A stretch of 64,000 bases of DNA from Blastomussa wellsi (lineage: Eukaryota; Cnidaria; Anthozoa; Scleractinia; Plerogyridae). Below, piece after piece: positions 1 through 13,345 of the stretch (its first letter is position 1; each line of letters begins with the position of its first letter). The stretch is from assembly GCA_947652115.1 (NCBI GenBank), contig OX393572.1, positions 474,501 through 538,500 on the forward strand, written 5' to 3'. The position numbers were made by a program, and so were the translations under genes. The notes beneath the pieces are model-generated. The model ran no database searches and was not told the origin of the DNA. It worked only from the letters and a program-made list of their open reading frames with translations.

Positions 1-626
1 GTTTCATGGTTACCAGTTTTACTCTGGAAGGTTTATTTCCTTTGAAGCGCGCTCAAAGCGGTCAAAATTTTCCCTTTTGAATGCAAATAGAAGTGAATGA
101 GATAATTGGCAAAACATTCTCTTTTTACTTTATTACTCTGCTAAACTGCTGCAAATTAGAATTGATGAGATCCTTAACAGAATGTTGTTGAAATAAACAC
201 TCTGGACAATTTGGATTTATTGAGCGTGATTTTAATAACAGTTGCCTTTTGAGGAGGTTTAGAACATTGCCGCAAAATATTCACTGCAGCATCTGGAAAT
301 GTACCCCGCCTCTCATGATTAAAATAACAAAACCAAATCTTGTCATGTCCTTCCAAGTTTAATATACAAGGATAAAAACAATTATAAGAGGTAAAGAGAA
401 ATGGAAGCTGCTTTAGAACTGACTGAGTCAGGCAGTGAAGAGAAATTGTGCTTTATTTTGACTGAGCACGGATTTGTTAGGTAAAGTAACAGCCTGCGGC
501 TCAGCAACTAGATCTCTTGCCGTGAATCCATAACGATGTTAATGTTATATTAACCTTTTGCTGCGGGGAGCCGCGCACACTTTGTATACTATCACTGCTG
601 CTCATTCCGTTTTGCTTTCATTCCAG

Positions 627-755
627 TACTGACTGAAAGGATTTTTGAACGGTCTTGAAATCCTCCAAACCCAAGAAAACGCGCTTTGTCTCGTTCTTCT
701 GCGAGAGGAATCTCTGACAGGCCAAGAACAGAATTACTCTTGCAGATCGCCAAAG
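627..755 (+). other. Candidate non-coding exon with strong splice signals
   Basis: The block is bounded by a good acceptor (tttcattccag just before 627) and a near-perfect donor (aaag then gtaagta at 756). No frame is open over its full 129 bases, although one is open from about 630 onward, so a 5' UTR exon is more likely than a coding one. The nearest same-strand gene downstream is otx paralog 1 at 6617, which has a possible acceptor near 6571. Linking the two is inference; it may be a chance match. Confidence 0.3.
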
Positions 756-3700
756 GTAAGTAATGAACTCACCAACATCCGCCGCGCCATAATTTCTTCT
801 ACCATCACAGACTCTCGAGTTCTCAGTTTAATCCATGCTACATCGATATGCAAGCGGCTACATACGCTCTCGTTTTAGTACAGCGTTAAATATTTTTCAT
901 TACAGTATTAAGTAGTGTTAAAAATAAGCTACTAAAGTCAATCAAAGCCACTGAAACATCAACATTGCAAACGAAAGCTCAGTAGACAGTTGCAATAATC
1001 AGTACATCTCGGGTTCTTTCCGCCCGTGACAAGCAATTCCCGTTAGCTCTTATAAAATCCGTACTTGAGAATTACAAAGCTTTTTTTTTTGGTTTGGATG
1101 TGTGTTACTTAGAATACAGAATAATTTTTAACCTTTGATTCCAACGGGACCTAGTTAGCTGATGTTGTTGTCGAGTCAAATTAAACGACCCGATCAACGA
1201 TAAACGGAAAGTCGATCGAAATCGCTTCCTTCCCAAGAACGCCCTAAGTACTTCTCGAGCGTATTTTCTAGTTAAATCTTATTTCACTTGCCTGTTTATC
1301 AGCTTGTGGGAGAGACGAGTGCTTCTCTTAGAAAAGCACGGAATTCTGGAGAAATTACAGTAGCTACGAATTTCGTTGTTGTCAACAAAGCAACATGCTG
1401 TGTCCAACACCGCCCCGAGGATCTCGAAGAAAATGCTTAACAATAGAATCCTTGTTTCCGATAATTTTAGCTATCAGTAGTTTGATAGGAAACTCGTTGT
1501 CCACACCAGTAACGCGACATTGCATTTATAAGTTGTCGTTTTTGAGACTTAGCTACTCCTTTAGGCTCTTTAATAATAGGATAGACACGAAATAATCCTT
1601 CGAGGTGAAAGAAAGATCACCAAACGCTTCAAAAACCAATTATTTCGATAATAAGGATCCACGAAATCCCGCAAAGCGCTTGTATCGATATATCTACCTT
1701 CACATTGAAGTCATTAAGTTCTTTTCAAACGATTCTCGCTGCATTTACACTTGGAAATATTTTACGCATGTAAACCGCAGAGTCCCTGGACTGAGAGAAA
1801 AGACGAGCACTTTGGAGGGAATTTCCCACACAGACGGTCAACTGGCTCGCGGTTAATCGACAGACACTCTTTTAAGATTAACAAAGAGACAGGGCGACCT
1901 ACAACAGACATTGATTCTTTATGTGGCTTGCCTGCCTTGATCTCTATCATGACACGAAAAGTTGTGAAAAGAGCCACCAATGAGTTTGTACGAAAATGAA
2001 GTTCTTCCTAGATCAATATTTGTGTTGAACTTTTTTGTTTTTACAGTTTAACTTTTAGTGTTAGATTGTGAGTACCATCATATCTTGACGTAATATTGTG
2101 TTTACTCTCACTTCATATCGACTTCGAGATCAGCATGTTACAAAGACAGTTTAAAAGCACTTTTATCTTTGAAACAACTGCAATCAGCATTGCGCAGTAT
2201 TGGCGCAAAAGGTGCTATGTAGTGTGTACCACGTCAAATAATCTTAGTCCTTACAAACGAGGCAAATGGTGTTGAACCTCGCTTATCAGTTCGTTGACCT
2301 ATTCTTTCGTCATCGAGAGCAAAGGAAACAGGAATTTAAGTACTGTTTATATAAGACTGTTTATAGATCACGAACATAAACTAGATGCTTAACAAACGGC
2401 CATACGGTTAAAATGCTTTTTTCATGTAGCAATTCTGATAGCCGTGTAAATGAAGACGAAATTGCACCATCAGAGAAACCAAAAAAATATGATGAAACAG
2501 AAGAATGAACCATTTTATGCTAGCACACAGCGGGAGGGTTTCTTTACAAATTTTGATTTCCGAGCAGGAGTTCTGGCAGACCCCTTACCAAGCGGCTTCA
2601 AGCGTAAGCCAATGAAATAAGAAATTGTTTCCTTTTTGTCAGCGCTTCACCGTGAATTTTCTGCCCGGCTTTGTTTTCGCGTTGTGTGCGTGAAATTGAT
2701 TGAAAACCCACAGAGTAAATCCTAATCCGGAAACTTGGCAAGCAAAACAAACAAGCGTGTATGAATCCTTGACTCTTATTCCCTGTAATTTTCCAAGGGG
2801 AAAAGCGAGTTTCAAGTTCTGAATGCCAGGAAAATATATTTCGGTGATCGAGACAAAGAAAAAAATTGAATTTTGGGATTTAAACAAGTTTGAAGCAGTA
2901 CCGTTAGCTGCTAATGAGAACTGGTGTGTTCCAAGGGTACTTTCTCGAATCTTCTCGCTGTGCACAAACCTCTCTTTTTTTCTTGTTGAAATTTAAGTGA
3001 ATCGCTCTCTTTTACTCAGTTATAACAGCATTCTATTATGTAGCATATTTATCCTATTACTTGAGAAAAGCTGAAATAGGCGACAAGTTATTGAGCATAT
3101 TTAAGTGCCATTTCTTTAGTTAAACGCACCCTTTTAGTAAAGTTGAAAGTAAGCTGACTTTCTTTAAACAATTTTTTGACTCACGTTGTCATTTAGTGTT
3201 ATTTTATCTTTGAAAATGTAAAGCAAGGGAATTGAGTTTTTCATTTTTGGCAACAATTGTGGACATCCTTTTGTCCCATCACTAGTGGGTGATTTAATAA
3301 GCTCGAGCAAAGAACCGTTCTATTAATTGTCTTACAAAAGGAGAGAGAATCGAAAAAGGGTGTTCGAAGATAGATTGCTTCATTGTTCAGCATTGTCTGA
3401 AGAAAAAACGTAAAAGCAATTCATGTGAATCAATAAAAAAACAGGAACTGAACCACTTAAACTTGAAAAGAAAAACTTTATTCTTTACTCGTGTGCACAA
3501 ATACAAGCAATAAACTTCATACTTGACACAAATCGATCTTGTGAGCGACGTAGTCGCAATAAACGAGCGGCAAACGGACTTTGAGAAAGTCTGGACAAAC
3601 TGAAGATGGTAGATCTGTGAATAATATTTGAAACACAAGCTTGAAAATTGAAAATTGGCGTTTTCTTGTTTTGAAAGTCTTGATCTTGCTTTGCGTCTGC

Positions 3701-6354
3701 ATCATGTTTTTAAAACAGGACGCAATACAATTCCACTTAAAAACTGGAAGTTCGTTCCGAATAAGAGTTTTGCCGTTAAAACTTGTCCTCCTTTGTTTAC
3801 TAAGGGTGACGTGTTTCAGCAGACTGCTTTCTTTTTTCCAATAGCGTCAGCTTATAAGGAAGGTGAAACCTAACTGTCTTAAAATTAAATCGATAATTAG
3901 TTCACGTTTGGTTCTAATTGAAAATCTTTTGAATTCGGGAAAAAGATGAAACCATCCTTCTTGTGTGACGTAACAAAAGGTGACTTATCCATTTCTTTTG
4001 GCGGCCGTTGTGTTGGTACAAGTACTATCACAGAATAAAAAGATAATACGCTCCTTTCGAAATTAAGCTTTATACAAGGCCGTCCCGTTCGTGTGTCATT
4101 TCACGCAATACTTTCGTCAAACGAATTGATTTAAGCCTTCAGTAAACTTCAGTTGTCAGTGGATTAGTACGTACGAATCCATCTAACATCCGTCCCATTC
4201 TTTGCAAAATTAAATTAAAGAAGGTTATTCTTGCAACTTAACGGCCATAAAGAGTCTCTAGATATGTCTTGAATCAGGAAGCCTTTGGCTTTATTGCATG
4301 CACCAGATGACGAGTCAGTGGCAACAAAAGAAGTCAAAAAAACAGAAGAAATGTCCTTTTCGGCGTATGAGGCAGTAAACGGGTGCCTACCCATTCCGAG
4401 TTCGTACTTTTCCAAATGTGTTCTCAATTCTTTCTTCAAGGAAACGCAAGCTGTTGAATTAGTAAGTAGTTAGTTTTCAGTGCACTCTTGGCCTGTCATT
4501 AACTAAGACTCATTCATCATGAAACAAGGCTATCAATCGCAATCTTTCAATATCCAAGGCTCTGTGGTTTCCTTTCGTAAATTAACGACAGAAGTAAGTA
4601 CTCCAGCAGCACAGTGAGGTCTGCTTTATTATCTTCTCGGATCAGAACACAACAACACATCCGTTGCGCTTACTCTTTTTCAATTCACTTTACAAGGAGT
4701 TTTACTGATTAATTAATCCTGTAAACTGCTCCTTCGCACGTGTTTCAAGCAAGATTTTTAATTCTAGCCTTTCTTTTTTAATTATTACTTTCGTGGTACG
4801 CCTTGTTCATTGAAAGGCTCACATGCGATAACAATAAACCCTGTGGTCCATGCATGCTTCACTGATCTGTATTTCGCATTTAATCTCAAAACGTATTGAG
4901 TCGGTGAAATTAACCACAGTAAAAATTGCCTGCGCACAAAACTCTGAACCTGGAGTCATTGTAGCAATGATCCTTTTCCCGGGACTTGTTGGGTCTAGTT
5001 TTTTTCCATAGTTAAGGCCGTTTAATCGCAACATAAGATCCTTGGATTTTAGATTACACGTTAGCAGTCTGTGTGAGTTCCTTATTAGATATCTATCATT
5101 TTCTAAAATAGAAAGCAATAACAAAAAGCTCCTACTCTTTTGAAAGTCTGTTGAACAAAATCATTTGTCGCAGATTTCAGATCTGGTTGATGTGCAGTGG
5201 TGTCCCAGCTTTCAATACCCCGTAATAATCTGTGGCATTTTTCTAAATGAATGAGATAATTTTGTCATCCTTAGAAACAAAGGTACTGTTTAAAGAGTCA
5301 GTAACTTTCAACCACTTTATCATTTTGAATCTGTGATTTTCAGTACCAGAAAAGATAGAACAGTTCGTTACAATGTTGTGAATTCATTGGATCAATGTCC
5401 GCCCAGGTCGGCCTCAACAGAATTACTTTACTAGACCTCTGATGACGTGATGTTTAATTGAATGTCGTCAGCAGTACGTTAATTAGACACAATAGGAGAG
5501 AACGAAAGCGTTATATAGCTGATTGACGACTGGTCTTCAAAAAATACAATAAGACTTTTAAAACTAGAACATGACAAACGTTTGTAAACCACAGCAGGTT
5601 GCATGCTAACGAGTTTTATAATTATCAGGAGCCATTCTACTTTTGTTCTTGCTTATTTCAATGACTTCTTTAGAGTAAAAATTATTATTTATTAATTATC
5701 TCAAATGTTTCTATTGGCGCTCGTAATTAATAAAAAAAGAGATAGACAGTGCCACTTTAATTACGGCGCCTCGAAGATTTTGTTCTTTTCTTTTGAAGTG
5801 CTATAGATTTGTGAAATCCTCTTCAAGTAATGTTGCTAAATTCGCAACAAAATCCATCATCACGGAATGCACTTCCGCCATAAAAACGTACAGCATTTTT
5901 TTAAAAAGTAAAATTTAAAGTCTTTCCCCTCTTGCAGTCGGATTCCATTACGAGAGTAACCGAACCTTTTTAACCCATAATTATGTTGTTAATGGAAGGG
6001 AAATGTTAAAGGATAGATAAGTGTTAGAATGCTTCCGTTTAAGAAAATTGAAAAATCGAGAAAATTGCCAATTGGGCGAAAACCTGCATGGTTTCAATTC
6101 TCGTGTCATCATGGCAAATTAAATCCACTGTGAACATTTTCATTTTGGTGCAGTGCGGCTTCCTTTTTGGCTACCATTGCAATTTGTCCGACCTCCCACA
6201 TTGCCGTAAATTAGAAAAGGGCAATGAATATTCTACTTTTGATAAACAACAAATAAACGCCCTGCCCCCATTCACTGGCGTGGAACGGCAGGTTTCAAAC
6301 TGGTCAAACTATGGCCAGCTAATCGTTCGCATGTTTCGTTGACCTGGATCCAAA

Positions 6355-6360
6355 TAATCC
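6355..6360 (+). promoter_or_regulatory. TAATCC, candidate OTX/K50 homeodomain site
   Basis: A TAATCC hexamer lies 257 bases before the start codon of otx paralog 1. TAATCC is the established preferred site of Lys50 homeodomains such as Otx and Bicoid. One hexamer occurs often by chance, so this is only a candidate autoregulatory site. Confidence 0.25.
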
Positions 6361-6616
6361 GGCCAGTTGGGTGTAACTTTCATGGGATTGTTTTTATTAT
6401 GTTGAATTTCAGGAAGAGTCTTTTATCAAGCGGATTTTCTGTCCCGTCTTTTGTATTAATATCTTGACAGGTTTGAGCTTTCGGGGGGGCCTTTAAGGGG
6501 CCAATCCGGTAAAGAAGGTCGCGCGACTAAGCTGCGCACTCATCCTTTCATGTGCTCATTTACTTCCATAGCACGCGGCCCACAACTCACACTCCAGATT
6601 ACACCAGGAATCCAAA

Positions 6617-9600
6617 ATGGCGGGCTTTCTGAACCATTATCCACCGTACCCTGTCAATGGACTTAACATGCCTCCAAGAACCGCCGATATGTTTTCCCCA
6701 ATGGTTGCTCCGCCTTATGGTAAGACTCGAGACTAACTTTATTTTTAGACATGAAAGAACAAACAATGCTAAGTAGAGCCGCCATTGTACAAACGCATTT
6801 GTGTAATAACAATTGGAATGGGTTCGCGGTGACCAGGAGAACTGTCCCTTTAGAAGGAGGAAGTTTTAAGCTATAATCGAGCTGTGTTAAATACTTGGAG
6901 AGATCTTTTCAAACCGCCTTTCTTAATATATTTTTTCAATTTTAGTGTCTTGTGTAGTTAATAGAGACCTCCCAGATTTGTGGCTTTAGAATTCGTGAAA
7001 GGCATTTAGATGAAGGAGAGCTTCAACAAAGCCTATTTAAAAAATCTAACCAGGGACAAAATACGGAGTAAATATTCGGTACTTTCCCCTAATTAAGTAC
7101 AACCACACTAGCAGTGTTAGCATCTGTTTCGTATTTATCAAAGCGGATATTTCCCTGTTGTAAATCTAGTCATCAAGTTTGATTCTAGCTAAGATGGTCA
7201 CAAATCGTCCAAATCTAGTTCGGCAATTCGATGAACGTGCTTGATATTCATCTAGGATTTGTGGGCGCGAAAACTATTTACGTTAGGCCGATTTCCGAAC
7301 GACTACATATTTTTGGAGGAGCGTCTCTTTAAAGGGCCTTTAAGCATTCTTCCTGTGGAAAATATCCCGAATCATAGGAAAGCTGTGGTGAAGACAACAT
7401 TAATGATAACATTATCTCGCAGCAGTGTACACTCAGTTACACTGGATAAAGACGTTGATTTAATTGCCTGATTTGCAATTATCTTTGCAAAAATTGTCAG
7501 CCCCCTTCTTAGCCAGATAATAAAACAATAAAAAGACATGTTTAACAGACCGCAGTTACACCGTCCAAAAAAGCTCGAAATATCCTCAGTTCAGTTCACT
7601 GTTAGCATTGCAAATGAATGATCTTACTAAAAACACCTTTGTTCAAATATTTATTACCTGATTTGACCAAACTGCATTCCTCTGAAAACATCACGTTTGG
7701 GTGATTTATAAATGAACACAGCATTGTTTGAATTTCGAAAACCACTAAAGTAAATATTCTTATACAAAGTTTAACATATAAAAACTTCCTTTATCGTTAT
7801 TTAAATTCAGGAGAAAAGATTGTCTGCTCTGATCACAATTCCTTTTTCCTCAAATTTAATTGGTGTAATAAAGATTTTATTTCTTGCTGTAGGATACAGG
7901 AATGTCAATGTTATAAACGCAGATTCTGTTGTGTAAAGTATATATTCTTTGGAGCAACATTTTGAGAGAATTATCTTGAAATTGTACCCAACTATGTATT
8001 TTCAGGGTATCCAAGAAAACAAAGACGCGAGAGGACAACATTTACCAAAGCACAATTAGAAATTTTGGAAGAGTTGTTCTCCAAGACAAAGTACCCTGAC
8101 ATTTTTATGAGAGAGGAAGTTGCAATGAAAATCAATCTACCAGAATCAAGGGTTCAGGTAAACTAGATGTCAGTTCCAACTCAGATCTAGAGTAGCTTTA
8201 TTTTCTAAACGTGAAGCATTTCAGTGGTCCCGAGAAAAGAAATGAAAGGAATTTTAGTCGTGTCAAGAAAGTCACTAAGCGGGGGCATGTGACAAGTCAT
8301 AAAATTTAACACATCGGAATGTTTGAAGGTAGCTACTGCCAAATTTTAAAACTTCTCCACTCAAGTCTTAATGTAAAAATAGATTTGAGAATCTAAGAAA
8401 CGATTCTGCTGAAAAAAAAAGTGGAATGCAACAAGGTGGGGCCGTTAATGCATGCCGTTGGACACGAAAACGTTTCAGTTAATATATAGTAAACCTGTTT
8501 CCATAAATTCCAACGACTTTCTTCCCTGATTGATTTAATTCTCCCCTTATAAAGTAACACGAATGAGCCCATTAGTTTCTAAATACAACTCTTTAGAGCG
8601 TGAAAAATATTCCTCTTTGTATTCTTAAATACCCCAAATTGATAGAGTATGATGCTTTGGCAAAACGCTAGCTAAGAATCTTCAAATTCTTTTCTCGCAA
8701 ATTCCTCATTTGTTTTGGTTCTTCAATTGATGGCAAGCTCCAATTATAAACCTGTGTTAAGCATGCAAAAACTTTTTCCTGTTACATCAGGATTACTCAA
8801 TGACATAGCTTCACGTTGTAGGCGATTAATAATGGTCAAAGAGAATGCCCTTATGGCGGTTCTCAAATTGAGCTCGAACTACTTACTTAAGAAAAGTTAG
8901 ATCTCAGAGGAAGTTTTCTGGCTGGCAGCAAACAAACCCGACATACGTGCTTTACACCAAAGCTGACATCTTCTAAAGGGCGACAAGACGCTTTTCTTTA
9001 CCGCAAATTGACTGCGAAATAAGAACGTTTTGCCTTTTTTCCGGCCCCATTGCACGATGTGCCAGTTAAAGGTTCAAAGCTCTAGCATTTTTCACAATCT
9101 ATTTGTAATGTGTGTAAAGGTGATTCCGTACATAAAAAGCTCGATAAAATGTGCAGCTTAATAAATATAAAGATAGTTCAACTCGATCCAACAAAAAAAA
9201 ACTATGTCGCGGTACGGTTATACGAACACAAGAGTTGAACAAAATAAATGGCAACGAAACTCAGCAGTTTATAGAAAATGTTCCGTATCGTTTGTCGGTT
9301 TAACACAACCAAATCAATAAATTTACTAAGTAAGTTTATTATTTGAACATCCATTTTTGTAATAAATGGTAAATTTTATCACAAAATGGCCAGTTAAGGC
9401 ATGATCAAGCACGACAATTCGATTTTGGAAAACAGGACATTATGCTGCCAAACACATAAAAGCTGTTTTGTTGTCGTGAAGGTAAAATTAATAAAGATAA
9501 CTTTCGATGTAAAAGAGTTAAAAAGTCGTTTTTGTTTTTCACGTTTACATAAATTTCAAATAGAAAAAATAGTTTGCAGTTCCCCAAAGCCATGCCCCAA

Positions 9601-10670
9601 ATCAGGTGTAATTATAATTAAATTAAAATATTTTAACTTCCGAGCATTTAGCTTTTTTAAGGGTGCCTGTTTTGTGTACGTACACATGAATGTAGTGTCA
9701 AAGAATTCACGCCCTCAGACAGTTCATCTGTCCTCACGTAATGACTTTAAGGTTAATTTTCCTTTCATTTAAGGTTTTCAGGCTAATAAAGAACCTATAT
9801 TTAACGATATTATCAAACATATTTGATTTAGTTGAAGAAAAATGTCTGTTTTTATTTTCTGTGCGTGTGTTTCATGATCGCGTGTGAAGGCCCGTCTCGA
9901 CAGTTACCCTGACCTCCGTTTTGCGTGCTGTTGTTAAGATGTGTGTCTACCTTTATATTGTATTTATTAGAAACTGAAACTTTCCAGAAAAAACTACTTA
10001 AGACCTTCCCCAAAAGTCACGCTCACTTTAAACGGAAAAAAGCTTTACGAAACTGGTGATAAACACATCAATGTAAACTTCCTAACTGATTTAATTAGTT
10101 TTTGTAGAGTAGTTAGACTAACTTTTTGATCTAAATCTTCTAATCAAGCTTTCGTTATTTTTTGCCTTCTTATCTTTTCAAACCGCTATTGCTACTCAAT
10201 ATAAACCGCCACAAGATACAAAATAAACAAAACACTAGACAAGAATTGGATTCCACTTGTTTCTCAGGCGCCATTTCCAATTAAACGGAGTTTTTTTGTT
10301 TATTTTAATTGTTCAACAGGTGTGGTTCAAAAACCGACGCGCAAAAGTACGGCAACAGAGTAAAGGAGAACCTAAACCGAAACCGAAGCCGAAGACGCCA
10401 ACTGCCAGCAAAGAAAGCACACAAGCCGGGCCATCTCCCTGTCGATACGCCAGTTGTAGTGGGAATATCTGGAGCCCAGCCCACGAGTCAGTTCGGCCTA
10501 TGCCAACCTATCCATCTCACGCAGTCATCAACAACAGCATGGCGATGTCTACCGCAAATCCTTCATTTATGCCACCACCACCACCCCCTCCGTATTACTG
10601 CTCAAGTCCAAACGGTGGATCTTATATGCCTCTAGAGCATGCGCACATGCACCCAATGGCACCAAGATAA
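6617..10670 (+). CDS. otx: OTX-type homeodomain transcription factor, paralog 1 (canonical copy)
   Basis: There are three exons: 6617-6719, 8006-8157 and 10320-10670. They join in frame (phase 1, then phase 0) into a 201-residue protein with consensus gt/ag splice sites. Residues 1-35 carry [10 protein letters not shown], close to the N-terminal PPYAVNGLSL-type motif of animal Otx proteins. The homeodomain follows (QRRERTTF to KVRQQ) with Trp48, Phe49, Lys50 and Asn51, so TAATCC-type DNA binding is expected. The intron after residue 46 sits between VQ and VW. The tail has a KPKPKPK basic run, an IWSPA motif seen in the Otx family (SIWSPA), a seven-proline run and a His/Met-rich end. Residue 56 is Val, where bilaterian Otx has Cys. 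The expected role is a nuclear regulator of axial, neural or larval patterning. The ATG at 6617 is the first in the exon and gives the Otx-like N-terminus. No Cys-type alternative exon was found in its 1.3-kb intron 1. Intron 2 (8158-10319) shows nothing recognisable. Confidence 0.95.
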
Positions 10671-11919
10671 AATGTGGGCTATCATAGAGATTGTAAAAAC
10701 GAGAAAAAGAAATGTGAGAAAACTATGTTAATATACTAGGTTTATTCATAAAACCAATTAGTTTAGTTAAATAGCTTATTCTGCAAATGTAGTTCTTTGA
10801 CATTAATCCACATATTGTCTGCAAGCCGGCAAAAGAAAACTTGTTTACTGTCTAATACGATAGAATTTATAGAGTATCGTTTCTTCCGAAACGCATTTAG
10901 GGATCAGCACGCTAGACTTTCTAAAATGACCGTTTTTACGAAACAAAACCTGTTTTCTTTGGCATTAGCCCACAAAACCCTTTTACGGTTTCATGGAAAT
11001 CTTTCTGTGAGGTAGGTTTCAATTTCCAATAATACGCCCGCTCGTTTTGAACCACAGAAATGCAGTCCTGACTTTTCTTGCGCGAATGCTAAGGAATTAA
11101 GCGGCTGGAAAAATGCTCGACTACCCTTTTTTTAAGCCCAAAATAGAGTCAGTGGTAGCGTGGATGGTTGCTGCTCTTGATTGTTTTTGTTACCAAGTGC
11201 TGGTGTATTCTTACATGCGTTTCTGAATAGACTATCGTCCATTCGACGCTGGCAATTTCCGGATTTACCATGCAGCAATTAAGTGTTATTGTTTCTTTTT
11301 ATACCAGTGTCAGTCACGAGTAAACCCACTGTTTTGTCTCTTTAAAGGAGCTACGTCATCGCTCGTGCATTTAACCTAAATTTTTAAAAATCGTCATTTC
11401 CAATCCGTTTCAGTCTTCTCCATCCTCAGCCATCCTTGTTCCTTTTTGGTTTAGTATCACAGTTTGGTGTTTTTCTTCTTTATTTTTAGGTTTCGAAAAT
11501 TGTAAGGGTAATTTAGGTTGTCGAAGAAATAACTTAAAATATCGTGACGTGGCTCCTTTAACCCTTCATACAAACACCTCTTACAGCCAGCTCTAAACGT
11601 CTGGTGAAACGTCCACAGGCAAGACAGTTACATTCGTTTCTCTGTCCACTGTCAACTTAACGATGTATTCAAATTATAAAAAGAAATAAAACGATTTCTT
11701 TAGTTCCCAAGCGGGCCAAGAATTTGGGTTGTCACACTTTAGAATTTTATCCACACAGCTGATATTATTTGGAGTGACGGCGGTTAAGAGCAAGACAAAA
11801 ATTCGTTTGGTTTGTGGCTTCTTTTTAACCATAGAACGCTCTGCTTGCCTGGATGTCTTATTTTTTCTGTCATCTCTTTCATTTGTTTTCCATGCATGTC
11901 ACCAATAGTACATATATTG

Positions 11920-12062
11920 AAAGTGAACGCAATTGGAATAAAGAAGCCTGAAAAAATTCAGGGCTTCGAATCCCGTTGAAGCCCTCAATTTTTAATTGAT
12001 AATTCACTGCGAAGATCATCTCTCACTTTCATCTTCATCGTCCGCAGTTCATATATGAACTA
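11920..12062 (-). repeat. Dispersed hairpin-rich repeat, SINE/MITE-like
   Basis: The segment contains nested hairpins: aagcctgaa...ttcagggctt, agggcttc...gaagccct and ttcatatatgaa. Read on the minus strand, a stretch resembles tRNA-type T-arm sequence (GGGATTCGAAGCCC). I recall similar sequences as frequent in coral genomes, which I could not check. It is not a functional tRNA, since no cloverleaf can be completed. Confidence 0.45.
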
Positions 12063-13149
12063 TTCCAAATACTTTATATCAATACATATATAATACGCAA
12101 AATTATTTTTATTTTAAAATATATCGCAAAGTTTGATATTGTGAATCTTTATGTATGAAGAATGAAAGTATATCACATTTTTGTTTACATATTTTATTCC
12201 ATTAGTTGTCATTGGGGCACTCTTCCACAGCTTACATGAAGTCTATTAAAAGGGACCGAAAATACTGTTCCTATAAATTATAGAATCTATTCCTGCACAT
12301 CTTATACTGTTATCATTTTAAACTCTCGTTTGGTTCGTACTAACATGTATAATGTAAATAGAATGTAGGGTTAAGACGTTTTAGTTTCAGTGTCATAAAT
12401 ATGTTTAAGCGGGCGAATGTGCTATCCTTCTAATGAAATAATCACAACTTTAAATGCAATTGTATATTTCTGTTAATAAATCCAAACGGACGTAACCCTT
12501 TCAGCCCTGATATAATTTCCTCATTAGTTATCGTGGTCTGATCAGCCGTTCATTTGGCCAGCATTTTCTCTTTTCAGTGGCTGTGTTAGGTGAATACACT
12601 TGGTGACTGATGAACGACAGGGTTAATGGGTAAATTGAAAGCATTTTTATATTATTTAGAAATTTGTTTAATATATGAAATGATCGCAGAAATTAAGCTA
12701 CATTGCACGAAAAGTCAAAAGGCTATAAGTTAATGAAATTAGTTCCATAACACATTACATGGAATAAAGTATATTAAAATATACTATTCCTTGTTCGTGT
12801 GGCCATTTCTTGTATTACTGGATGACCTATATATCCGATATTATGATGATGTTGATGATGATAAAGACTTAATTAATATGAATAGGAGTTGAACCGTTTT
12901 TGTTCCTCTTGAAGACACTGGCAAAATGGTCATGATCAGCGCCAGGAATTTGCGAAAATGCGGTGCTGCTGGATTCGAAACTTGCAAACTTTCCTTGTGC
13001 TCCAGAAGATGAAGATGACAGAGTAACTCGATCGTCCCTACTTCAGCCCTTTGGTCGGTGTTGCTATTAGATCTCGTTCTAGATGAGATTCCCAACAAGA
13101 CCATGCATTGTTAGTTTTCTAATGCCAGTGATTCACATCCAGAATAATA

Positions 13150-13345
13150 ATCCAGGGGGAGGGGGTCCAGAACCACCTTCCCTAACCGAATATTTTATGT
13201 CACTTATTTGACGCTGAAATTCTTGCATCGACAGGATCGCCTATTATTACTCGACTTTGGAACCCCCTTTCAAAAATTCCTGGATCCGCCCCTGTAACGG
13301 GACCCATTATCAATAAATAAATAAATCACTTTATTTTAAGTGTCA
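13150..13345. repeat. Short interspersed element remnant with AATA tail
   Basis: The segment starts with a G-rich ccagggggagggggtcc stretch and ends with ttcctggatccgcccctg. These ends are roughly complementary, as in fold-back elements. It is followed by (AATA)n at 13313-13327. Boundaries are approximate. Confidence 0.35.

Larger units (their letters stand above)
1..6616. other. Upstream non-coding region of otx paralog 1
   Basis: No open frame here resembles a known protein, and those present are short, lack codon bias and sit in AT-rich DNA. The only exon-like structure is the block at 627-755, listed separately. The last few hundred bases before 6617 should hold the promoter and 5' UTR of otx paralog 1. 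A pyrimidine-rich stretch ending in cttccatag near 6571 could be a splice acceptor for a 5' UTR exon. Confidence 0.6.

Noticed and set aside
2639..2965. Minus-strand frame sharing a LTLWV-like peptide with the frame at 19951-20286
   Set aside because: The shared part is only the short DNA string acccacagagt with weak flanks. It is probably a common repeat fragment and not a gene pair.
9401..9772. 123-codon open frame in intron 2 of otx paralog 1
   Set aside because: It lies wholly in an intron between two secure exons on the same strand, with AT-driven composition (Lys, Phe, Ile) and no known motif.
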